From an uncultured cyanobacterium (lineage in GTDB: Bacteria; Cyanobacteriota; Cyanobacteriia; Phormidesmidales; Phormidesmidaceae): 13,691 bases of DNA. Positions 1 through 7,246 of this stretch are shown piece after piece. A program made the position numbers and the translations under genes. The notes under the pieces were generated by a model. The model saw only the letters and a list, made by a program, of their open reading frames with translations, did no database searches and was not told the origin of the DNA. Every line of letters begins with the position of its first letter. Position 1 is the first letter of the stretch. The stretch covers positions 1 to 13,691 of the forward strand of contig CALHGI010000121.1 of the NCBI GenBank assembly GCA_938029995.1, given 5' to 3'.

Positions 1-832
<832 letters not shown>

Positions 833-2452
833 CTAAACACCTGTGCCAGCGGGTACGGCCATGCGCTGTGAATGGAGAGAGCCTTCCACCTGGGTTGAGC
901 CGTAGAGCCGGTTGAGCGCCTGCATATAGGCATGGGCAGAGGCCACTACAATATCCGTATTGGCGGCATGACCGGAGTAAATATGTTGGTTGTGGCGCAG
1001 ACGAATGGTGACCTCACCAATGGCGTCAATGCCTGCGGTGACTGATTGTACCGAGTACTCAATCAGGTCATTGGGAATATCCACAACGCGGTTGATGGCT
1101 TTGTAAATGGCATCGACGGGACCAGTGCCAATGGAGGCATCCATCAGTTCTTCTCCGTTGGGGGTACGGATGGTGACGGTGGCGGTGGGGCGGGCGTTGC
1201 TGCCGCAGGAAACCTGGACTAGCTCTAGGCGGAAGTGTTCGGCCACCTGCTGGGTCTCGTCGTTAACGATGGCTTCCAGGTCGCGATCGCTAATTTCCTT
1301 TTTCTTATCCGCCAGTTCCTTAAACCGCAAAAATGCCCGGTTCAAATCCTGGTCCGATAGCTCATAGCCCAATTCCTGTAAGCGACTGCGGAAGGCATTA
1401 CGGCCCGAAAGCTTACCTAAAACGATCAGGTTGTCACTGAGACCAATGGTCTGGGCGTCCATAATCTCGTAGGTGAGCTTATTTTTTAGCACACCGTCCT
1501 GGTGGATGCCGGATTCATGGGCAAAGGCATTAGCTCCCACGATGGCCTTATTGGGCTGCACCAGCATGCCGGTGACGCTGGAGATCAGCCGGGAGGTTTT
1601 GTAGATTTCGGTGGTGTTGATGTTGGTCAGGGGGGCTTCGGAGTCCGCTGGACGACCAAAGAAGGGGTTGAAATACTGACGGCGCACATGCATGGCCATC
1701 ACCAGCTCTTCGAGGGCGGCATTTCCCGCCCGCTCGCCAATGCCGTTAATGGTGCATTCCAGCTGCCGGGCGCCGTTTTTAACGGCTTCAAGGAAGTTGG
1801 CCACGGCGAGGCCCAGGTCATTGTGGCCGTGGACGGAAATTACCGCCTGGTCCACATTGGGGACGTTTTCCTTAATCCCTTTGATCAGCCCGCCAAATTC
1901 ACTGGGGGTGAGGTAGCCGACGGTGTCGGGGATGTTGATGGTGGTGGCCCCGGCTGCGATCGCAAGTTCCAACACCTGATACAAAAACGCAGGCTCTGAA
2001 CGCCCCGCATCCTCAGGCGAAAACTCAATATCATCCGTAAAGCCCTTAGCAAAGCGCACCATCTCATCGGTGATGGCCAGCACCTGCTCCCGCGACTTCT
2101 TAAGCTTGTACTTCATGTGGATATCGGACGTGGCCAAAAAGGTATGAATACGACCACTGGCCGCCGGTCCAATGGCCCGCGCCGCCGCTTCAATATCCTT
2201 TTTCGTCGCCCGCGCCAACCCGCAAATGGTGGGACCACCCGCCACACCCACCTCCTGGGCAATGCGTTGGACCGCCTCAAAGTCACCGGGGCTAGCGTAG
2301 GGAAACCCCGCTTCAATAATATCCACCCCTAGCCTGGCCAGTTGACGAGCCACCGCTAGCTTTTCTTCAACATTCATCGTTGCGCCCGGTGACTGTTCGC
2401 CGTCGCGCAGGGTCGTGTCAAAAATTAAAACTCGATCAGGCTGTGTACTCAT
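833..2452 (-). CDS. leuA: 2-isopropylmalate synthase
   Basis: LeuA condenses acetyl-CoA with 2-oxoisovalerate to give 2-isopropylmalate, the committed step of leucine biosynthesis, and is normally feedback-inhibited by leucine. The 539 residues have the full family architecture. The catalytic TIM barrel opens with [13 protein letters not shown] (11-23), in which Arg16 and Asp17 correspond to the catalytic Arg and metal-binding Asp. The metal-site HGHND follows (His208, His210, Asn211), then [11 protein letters not shown] (239-249) and [10 protein letters not shown] (311-320) with the catalytic His. The C-terminal third (about 405-515) is the LeuA allosteric dimerisation domain and ends in [17 protein letters not shown]. 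Length matches cyanobacterial LeuA, and nothing is truncated. The ATG at 2452 gives the canonical N-terminus, but no clear Shine-Dalgarno sequence precedes it. Two HIP1 octamers lie inside the gene. The gene is divergent from the photoreceptor-like gene. Confidence 0.97.
   Translation of the reverse strand: MSTQPDRVLIFDTTLRDGEQSPGATMNVEEKLAVARQLARLGVDIIEAGFPYASPGDFEAVQRIAQEVGVAGGPTICGLARATKKDIEAAARAIGPAASGRIHTFLATSDIHMKYKLKKSREQVLAITDEMVRFAKGFTDDIEFSPEDAGRSEPAFLYQVLELAIAAGATTINIPDTVGYLTPSEFGGLIKGIKENVPNVDQAVISVHGHNDLGLAVANFLEAVKNGARQLECTINGIGERAGNAALEELVMAMHVRRQYFNPFFGRPADSEAPLTNINTTEIYKTSRLISSVTGMLVQPNKAIVGANAFAHESGIHQDGVLKNKLTYEIMDAQTIGLSDNLIVLGKLSGRNAFRSRLQELGYELSDQDLNRAFLRFKELADKKKEISDRDLEAIVNDETQQVAEHFRLELVQVSCGSNARPTATVTIRTPNGEELMDASIGTGPVDAIYKAINRVVDIPNDLIEYSVQSVTAGIDAIGEVTIRLRHNQHIYSGHAANTDIVVASAHAYMQALNRLYGSTQVEGSLHSQRMAVPAGTGV
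1283..1290. repeat. HIP1 octamer GCGATCGC
   Basis: Highly Iterated Palindrome 1, over-represented in many cyanobacterial genomes. This copy lies within leuA. Confidence 0.9.
1956..1963. repeat. HIP1 octamer GCGATCGC
   Basis: Second HIP1 copy, also inside leuA. Confidence 0.9.
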
Positions 2453-2473
2453 CGCAGGTTATGGCTGGGGGTT

Positions 2474-2487
2474 GTAAGAAATATTAC
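2474..2487. promoter_or_regulatory. NtcA-like site GTAN8TAC upstream of leuA
   Basis: The sequence GTA-AGAAATAT-TAC fits the consensus of NtcA, the cyanobacterial nitrogen-control regulator. It lies 22-35 bases before the leuA ATG. A site that close leaves no room for the class II arrangement, where a -10 box follows by about 22 bases, so any action would more likely be repression or at a different promoter. About three such matches are expected by chance in a window this size, so the call is weak. Confidence 0.25.
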
Positions 2488-2801
2488 CAACTAATTTTCA
2501 TTGTAGTCGTTACCCATAGCTTGCGGTCACCCAAGCCGTCTGCCCATAATTTGAGCCCATGGTTTTACACCTCAGCGATCCAGCCGCCACGGGCAATGGC
2601 CCCATGGACAACAATTTAATCAATGTACCGGCGGCTCCATCTGACTGCATCCAGATGGCTGTAATAACTACTTGAGTATTTACCAACCCATGACAAAACA
2701 TCTCAACAAATCCCACCGCCAATGTTCTACCCCCTAAAACCCACACGTTCCTTTGTAAAAACAACCGCTCCAACGGTGTACCAGCCTAACGGCTTAATAC
2801 G

Positions 2802-2830
2802 TTGATACATATTTTTTGAATTTTTACAAG
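2802..2830 (+). promoter_or_regulatory. Candidate sigma-70-type promoter of the photoreceptor-like gene
   Basis: A TTGATA -35 element (2802-2807, 5 of 6 to consensus) is followed after 17 bases by TACAAG (2825-2830, 4 of 6). The optimal spacing and AT-rich surroundings support it. Transcription would start near 2837 and leave a leader of about 125 bases before the ATG at 2961. Confidence 0.35.
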
Positions 2831-2897
2831 CCAAACATCACATAACTTGTGAAATTAAAATTTAAGCCAAAGCCCATAAATATACTGAAGTTTTCAT

Positions 2898-2956
2898 CAA
2901 GTCTCCCAAAGGGGCTAGAGCGATGCCAATAATTAAACTGACGTCTTTGAGACTTG
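2898..2956 (+). promoter_or_regulatory. Long stem in the 5' leader just before the start codon
   Basis: CAAGTCTC-(CC)-AAAG at 2898-2911 pairs with CTTTGAGACTTG at 2945-2956. This makes a 12-base-pair stem with a two-base bulge and a loop of about 33 bases, ending four bases before the ATG at 2961. A smaller competing hairpin GTCT-TTG-AGAC (2943-2953) uses the same 3' arm. No Shine-Dalgarno sequence is visible in front of the ATG, so the structure could affect translation initiation. It could also be fortuitous. Confidence 0.35.
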
Positions 2957-2960
2957 GCGC

Positions 2961-5900
2961 ATGTCTTCAGATTCCCCCCTAATGACCAATGGGACCTCCC
3001 ATCTTCCTCGTGATAACCGCAACAGTTCTGAGGGGGTACAGTCTGAGTTCGAACAGGTATTAAAGTATCAAAAGATTCTGGCCAAGGTCGTGAACAAGAT
3101 TCGCGCATCATTGCCCATCGAATCCATTTGCTCTTCTACCTGCCAAGAAATTAGTCACCTATTGGATGTGGATCGATTAGCCATCTATCGTTTCCATGAC
3201 GATTGGAGTGGTAGTTTTCTCAATCGATACGGGTTTGCCAGAGCTCCTTGGAACACGATGCAAGCCTTTGGCGAAATCACAGTTTGGGAAGACACTCACC
3301 TACAAGAATCCAAGGGAGGGCGCTACCGAAAAAATGAATCCTATGCCGTTCCAGATATCTATACCGAAGGCCATTCCCGCTGTCATATTGATGTTTTAGA
3401 ACAGTTTCAAATTCGCGCCTACGCCCTCACCCCCATATTTATCGGCCCTCGGCTATGGGGATTATTTGCCGCCTATCAGCACTCAGATGTGCGCCAGTGG
3501 CAGCCCATGGAGGTGGATTTCCTCTCCCAGGTGGCCGGGCACTTGGGGGTGGCACTGCAGCATGTGCAACTCAAGTTACAGGCGAAACTCCAAACCCAAC
3601 ACCTAACTGAAACCCTAGAGCGACAGCGCGCCCTCACCGAGGTGGTGAGCAATATTCGAGCCGCCGTCAGCATGGATCTGGTATTCGAAACCTCCTGCCG
3701 TGAGCTGTGTCAGTTACTCAACCTAGAACGGGCGGCAATCTATCGATTCAACCCCGACTGGAGCGGTGCGTTTATCAGCCAGTACAGCCAGCTAGATAGT
3801 CGTTGGGAAAGTAGTCACCACTTTGGGTCAGAAACCTATTGGGAAGACACCCATCTCCAGGACACCAAGGGAGGGCGCTATCGCACCAACGATCGCCTGG
3901 CAGTGCACGACATCCACGCCATGGGCTACTCCCGCTGCCATGTGGAAGTCCTGGAGCAGTTTAAAATTCGAGCCTATGCCATTGCCCCTATCTTTGTCGG
4001 ACGTCAGCTGTGGGGATTGGCGGCCGCCTATCACCACTCCGCCCCCCGCACCTGGGTTGACTACGAAGTCGATTTTCTAGCCCAGGTGGCGGCCCAATTG
4101 GGAGTGGCCATTCAGCAGGCAGAAACCGTTGCAGAATCAGAGCGACGCACCGTAGCATTGCAAAATTCCATGGCCCGCCAGCGGGCGCTGACCGAGGTGG
4201 TGGGCAAAATTCGCTCCTCCTTAAATACGGATTTGATTTTGCGCACAACGTGTCAAGAAGTCTGCGATTTGCTCAAGGTGGAACGGATCGGCGTCTTTCA
4301 GTTTGATGACAACTGGAACGGCCAATTTGTCAGCCATTTCGGCATTAATGATGACATTGGGACACCGTGGGGCAGTGGTGACGTTAGCACCTTTGGCCAA
4401 CAACTCGTTTGGGAAGACACCCATTTACAAGAGACCAAGGGGGGCCGCTACCGCAACAATGAGACCTTCGCGGTGGCCGACATCTACCAGGCTGGTCATA
4501 CCCGCTGCCATCTCGATATTTTGGAACAGTTTAAAATCCGGGCCTATGCCCTCGCGCCCATTTTTGTGGGAAACCGCCTGTGGGGATTGCTAGCGGCCTA
4601 TCACCATTCGGCTCCACGACAGTGGGATGATGTCGAAGTCGAATTTTTGGCCCAAGTGGCCACCCAGCTAGGGGTGGCCATTAAAAGTGCGGAACTACTG
4701 TCCGAAACTCAAACCCGGGCCGATGAACAGCGCTATTCAGCGGAACAGCGCCAAATTTTATTTGATGTTGTGGTTAAAATCAGAGATTCCCTAGAGCTGC
4801 AAACAATTTTATCCACCGCATCCCAGGAAGTCCGTCGTTCCCTTGGGGCTGATCGGGTGGCCGTCCTAAGTTTCGACCCAGACTCTGATTTTTGTCGCGG
4901 TGAGTTTGTGGCCGAAGATGTGGTGCCATTTTTGCAATCAGCCATGGGGGAGGTGGTGGAAGATCACCACTTTGGTCGCACCTATGCTGAGGCCTATGCC
5001 CAGGGAAAGATGCAGGTATTAGCGGACACACACGCCACAAAACTAGTGGATTGTTATGGGGATTTGTTGAATCGGTTTCAGGTTAGGGCCCACATTGTGG
5101 CACCGTTGATGGCGGGGGAAAGACTGTTGGGATTATTATGTGTCCACCAGTGCAGCCAACCACGGAATTGGAGTGATGCGGATGTATCCTTTGTGTCCCA
5201 GGTGGCGGCCCAGCTCAGTGTGGCCCTGCAACAGGTAGAGCTACTGACCCAAACCAAAAATAAAACAGAGCAGTTAGCGTCTACCATTACCGATTTACAA
5301 AATGCTCAACTGCGGATTATTCAATCGGAAAAAATGGCCAGTTTGGGTCAGTTAATCGCAGGCATTGCCCATGAAATTAATAACCCTGTGGGGTTTATTC
5401 AGGGGAATATAGACCATGCTGACGAGTATGTTCAAGACCTGCTGAAGCTGATTAATCTCTATGGCCGCTGCACGTCAGAGCCCTCCATCGAACTACAAGA
5501 GACTTTGAAACGGCTGGATGTGGGGTTTGTGGCGGAAGATTTTCCCAAGCTTTTATCGTCGATGAGATTGGGGACAGAGCGCATTAGTGAGTTTGTTGAA
5601 TCCCTACGAAATTTCTCCCGTTTAGATGAAACTCAGCATAAAGTTGCTGATCTCCACGAGGGTATCGAGAGTGCCTTAATGATTCTGCAAAACCGTCTAG
5701 ATACGTCCAAACGTCATCCGGCGATTCAGCTACTCAAAGACTACGACGACCTACCGCTGGTTAGCTGCTATCCAGGCCAAATGAACCAGGTATTCATGAA
5801 TTTACTCTCCACCCTAATTGACGAATTAAACGATTATGATCGTTTACGGCCTTTGGATGACATTGCTAGGAATCCCAGCATTCTGCGCGTATCCACACAG

Positions 5901-6179
5901 TTGAAGAATAATCGTTGGGTGGCGATTATTCTGTCTAACAATGGCCCCGGGATGACAGAAGAGGCTAGGGCAAGCCTGTTTAATTCACCATTGATGGACA
6001 GTACTTCCGGACGTATGAACCGGTTAGGATTGCCCATTAGCTACCAAATTGTGACCGAAAACCATGGGGGTAAGCTCATCTGTAAATCGTCCCTGGGTAA
6101 AGGGACGGGATTTGTGATTGAAGTGCCGATTCAACCGCAGGTAACCCTACCTCGCGAACTGGCTAATTCGTTTCATTGA
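2961..6179 (+). CDS. Tandem cyanobacteriochrome GAF sensor with degenerate histidine-kinase output domain
   Basis: A soluble 1072-residue sensor with no membrane segment. GAF1 spans about 52-198, GAF2 237-385, GAF3 421-575 and GAF4 611-757. Then come a coiled coil (about 757-795), a dimerisation/phospho-acceptor domain with His804 in AHEINNP, and an HATPase_c domain (about 920-1060). GAF1-3 each carry Trp-Glu-Asp and a Cys-His exactly 30 residues after the Asp: W109/D111/C141-H142, W294/D296/C326-H327 and W484/D486/C516-H517. From memory, this spacing matches red/green cyanobacteriochromes such as AnPixJ and Slr1393, so each probably binds a bilin through that Cys. GAF4 has D668-H-H-F671 where DXCF-type domains have Cys, and C698-Y699 in place of Cys-His, so it is probably altered or unpigmented. 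In the ATPase domain the N-box Asn is Thr951, the G1 Asp is Asn993, the F-box reads LFNSPL and the G2 box reads GRMNRLGL, so ATP binding is doubtful. The start at 2961 lacks a clear Shine-Dalgarno, and Met8 is an alternative. Confidence 0.93.
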   Translation: MSSDSPLMTNGTSHLPRDNRNSSEGVQSEFEQVLKYQKILAKVVNKIRASLPIESICSSTCQEISHLLDVDRLAIYRFHDDWSGSFLNRYGFARAPWNTMQAFGEITVWEDTHLQESKGGRYRKNESYAVPDIYTEGHSRCHIDVLEQFQIRAYALTPIFIGPRLWGLFAAYQHSDVRQWQPMEVDFLSQVAGHLGVALQHVQLKLQAKLQTQHLTETLERQRALTEVVSNIRAAVSMDLVFETSCRELCQLLNLERAAIYRFNPDWSGAFISQYSQLDSRWESSHHFGSETYWEDTHLQDTKGGRYRTNDRLAVHDIHAMGYSRCHVEVLEQFKIRAYAIAPIFVGRQLWGLAAAYHHSAPRTWVDYEVDFLAQVAAQLGVAIQQAETVAESERRTVALQNSMARQRALTEVVGKIRSSLNTDLILRTTCQEVCDLLKVERIGVFQFDDNWNGQFVSHFGINDDIGTPWGSGDVSTFGQQLVWEDTHLQETKGGRYRNNETFAVADIYQAGHTRCHLDILEQFKIRAYALAPIFVGNRLWGLLAAYHHSAPRQWDDVEVEFLAQVATQLGVAIKSAELLSETQTRADEQRYSAEQRQILFDVVVKIRDSLELQTILSTASQEVRRSLGADRVAVLSFDPDSDFCRGEFVAEDVVPFLQSAMGEVVEDHHFGRTYAEAYAQGKMQVLADTHATKLVDCYGDLLNRFQVRAHIVAPLMAGERLLGLLCVHQCSQPRNWSDADVSFVSQVAAQLSVALQQVELLTQTKNKTEQLASTITDLQNAQLRIIQSEKMASLGQLIAGIAHEINNPVGFIQGNIDHADEYVQDLLKLINLYGRCTSEPSIELQETLKRLDVGFVAEDFPKLLSSMRLGTERISEFVESLRNFSRLDETQHKVADLHEGIESALMILQNRLDTSKRHPAIQLLKDYDDLPLVSCYPGQMNQVFMNLLSTLIDELNDYDRLRPLDDIARNPSILRVSTQLKNNRWVAIILSNNGPGMTEEARASLFNSPLMDSTSGRMNRLGLPISYQIVTENHGGKLICKSSLGKGTGFVIEVPIQPQVTLPRELANSFH
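3282..4560 (+). repeat. Three direct repeats encoding the bilin-binding GAF cores
   Basis: The most conserved blocks begin at the TGGGAAGACAC motifs at 3285, 3840 and 4410, so the period is 555 and then 570 bases. The extra five codons lie in GAF3, just before its Trp. DNA similarity is high through the GGRYR and RCH segments. The pattern indicates internal duplication of one GAF module and is also a potential site for recombination or assembly collapse. Confidence 0.8.
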
Positions 6180-6204
6180 TCCGGTCTGAACCATGGGCAT
6201 CCAA

Positions 6205-6220
6205 CGCCCTAGCCAGGGCG
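6205..6220. terminator. Hairpin between convergent genes, possible bidirectional terminator
   Basis: CGCCCT-AGCC-AGGGCG forms a perfect 6-base-pair GC-rich stem with a four-base loop. It lies 26 bases after the plus-strand stop and overlaps the stop codon of the minus-strand hydrolase. There is no T-run on either side, so intrinsic termination is uncertain. Confidence 0.35.
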
Positions 6221-7216
6221 ACGGGTGCATCTGAGTAGCATCCGATCAATGGCTTCTAGCATGGCGTCGGGCTGATCTACCCAGACAAAGTGACTGCTGT
6301 TTTGTGCTGGCAAACTGAGACTTTGGGACGAGAGTCCCATCAGGGCTTGGTGCATTTGCATCCAAACAGTATCGGTGGTTTCTAGGGGGAGTGGCTTGAG
6401 TAACGGGGAGGGGGTAAAAAAGTGTCGCGCCTTGATGTTAATGACGGGTAACGCCCCTAAATCATTGGCCTTACTCAGTTGCTCATTACTGGTGTTAATG
6501 CCTATGATTTCCCGGGTCATGGTGAACCAGTGTTTGGGGCGCACAAATGACCGTAGCACTGGCGATAGCTGGGGCTGGCTGTAATGTCTGAGTTGGGGAC
6601 TGAGGAGCTGGAATAGCCCCAACTGTTGAAAAATGCGAGTAAACCCTAGGAATGAGCCCAGTATGGATACGACAAAGCCAGCGGTAAAGATTAGTTTCAT
6701 CAGCTGCAGACTGGCTGGTAGATGCCCCATTTTGTCTTCGTGGAGACCGTCCGTTAGAATCAGCCCCGCCACCTTGTCGGGAAAGGTGTGGGCATAGAGG
6801 CGCATGTTATAGCTGCCCAAGGAATCCCCCACCAAAATATAGGGCGGTTGAATTTCTGCCTGCTGCATCAGGGCTTCAAATTCCTGCACCATTTCGCTAC
6901 TGTTGCGGGGATTAGGGCTATGGGAGCTCCAGCCATATCCGGCTCGGTCATAGATACAAACGTCGGCCAATGTGGCGATTTCATCAATCAGCAAATAGCC
7001 TTCTACTCCTCCGAGACTGTGGTCTAAAACCACCGTCGGTTGGTTGGCATGGGGGCGTCCCCGCCGATATAGGTGAAGTTTACAGTCCCCAATGTCGTAA
7101 ATTTTCCCTGGCGGGGGGGGTCTGATCTTCTTGGCGACAACACCAAAGTTGGTAAGCCGTTGTGCAGAGGAGGAGGATATTACGTAGCCACATAGGTTAG
7201 GGGGAACTGCTAGCAT
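6209..7216 (-). CDS. Alpha/beta-fold hydrolase
   Basis: A 335-residue member of the alpha/beta-hydrolase superfamily; the substrate cannot be told from sequence. The oxyanion-hole region reads DHSLGG (65-70), followed by YDRAGYGWS (89-97). The nucleophile elbow GDSLG (130-134) has Ser132, and the C-terminal SSHFVWVDQP (307-316) supplies the catalytic His309. The acid residue is not clear; Asp156 in LILTD is one candidate. A hydrophobic stretch at about 172-192 is probably part of the lid. Related proteins, as I recall them, carry an N-terminal membrane helix before the PPPG segment. Here only about 30 residues precede it and they are not hydrophobic, so the anchor seems absent. The PPPP stretch is encoded by a C8 homopolymer (G8 at 7113-7120 on the plus strand). 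The ATG at 7216 is the only Met start before the core, and no good Shine-Dalgarno is seen. The gene is convergent with the photoreceptor-like gene and divergent from the ABC1 gene with a 30-base gap. Confidence 0.88.
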   Translation of the reverse strand: MLAVPPNLCGYVISSSSAQRLTNFGVVAKKIRPPPPGKIYDIGDCKLHLYRRGRPHANQPTVVLDHSLGGVEGYLLIDEIATLADVCIYDRAGYGWSSHSPNPRNSSEMVQEFEALMQQAEIQPPYILVGDSLGSYNMRLYAHTFPDKVAGLILTDGLHEDKMGHLPASLQLMKLIFTAGFVVSILGSFLGFTRIFQQLGLFQLLSPQLRHYSQPQLSPVLRSFVRPKHWFTMTREIIGINTSNEQLSKANDLGALPVINIKARHFFTPSPLLKPLPLETTDTVWMQMHQALMGLSSQSLSLPAQNSSHFVWVDQPDAMLEAIDRMLLRCTRRPG

Positions 7217-7246
7217 CAGACCGTCACTACTTTACCTAAGGGCTGC

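Larger units (their letters stand above)
2453..2960. other. Divergent intergenic region between leuA and the photoreceptor-like gene (508 bases)
   Basis: The region must contain the promoters of both leuA (minus) and the 2961 gene (plus). No convincing protein-coding gene is present. The stretch near 2800-2900 is clearly more AT-rich than its surroundings, as expected for a promoter. The region holds a GTAN8TAC site next to leuA, a 7-base inverted repeat AGCCGCC/GGCGGCT (2582-2588 and 2630-2636), a candidate promoter at 2802-2830 and a leader hairpin at 2898-2956. Confidence 0.6.

Noticed and set aside
1502..1999. 165-codon plus-strand open frame opposite leuA
   Set aside because: It lies wholly antisense to the catalytic core of leuA, has no recognisable motif, and is Gly/Asp/Val-rich as expected for a mirror of codon-biased DNA.
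2510..2773. 87-codon minus-strand open frame upstream of leuA, considered as a leader peptide for leucine attenuation
   Set aside because: Leucines are scattered and not clustered, there is no terminator/antiterminator pair after it, and it has no ribosome-binding site or known family features.
2824..3111. 95-codon minus-strand open frame overlapping the photoreceptor-like gene start
   Set aside because: It overlaps the real gene's N-terminus and the AT-rich promoter region, and its composition is not protein-like.
3988..4248. Short open frames antisense to the GAF repeats
   Set aside because: They recur at equivalent places in the repeats because the DNA repeats. They are shadows of the sensor gene.
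3282..4560. Regular repeats considered as a CRISPR-like array
   Set aside because: The period is about 560 bases, and the repeats are coding and encode GAF domains.
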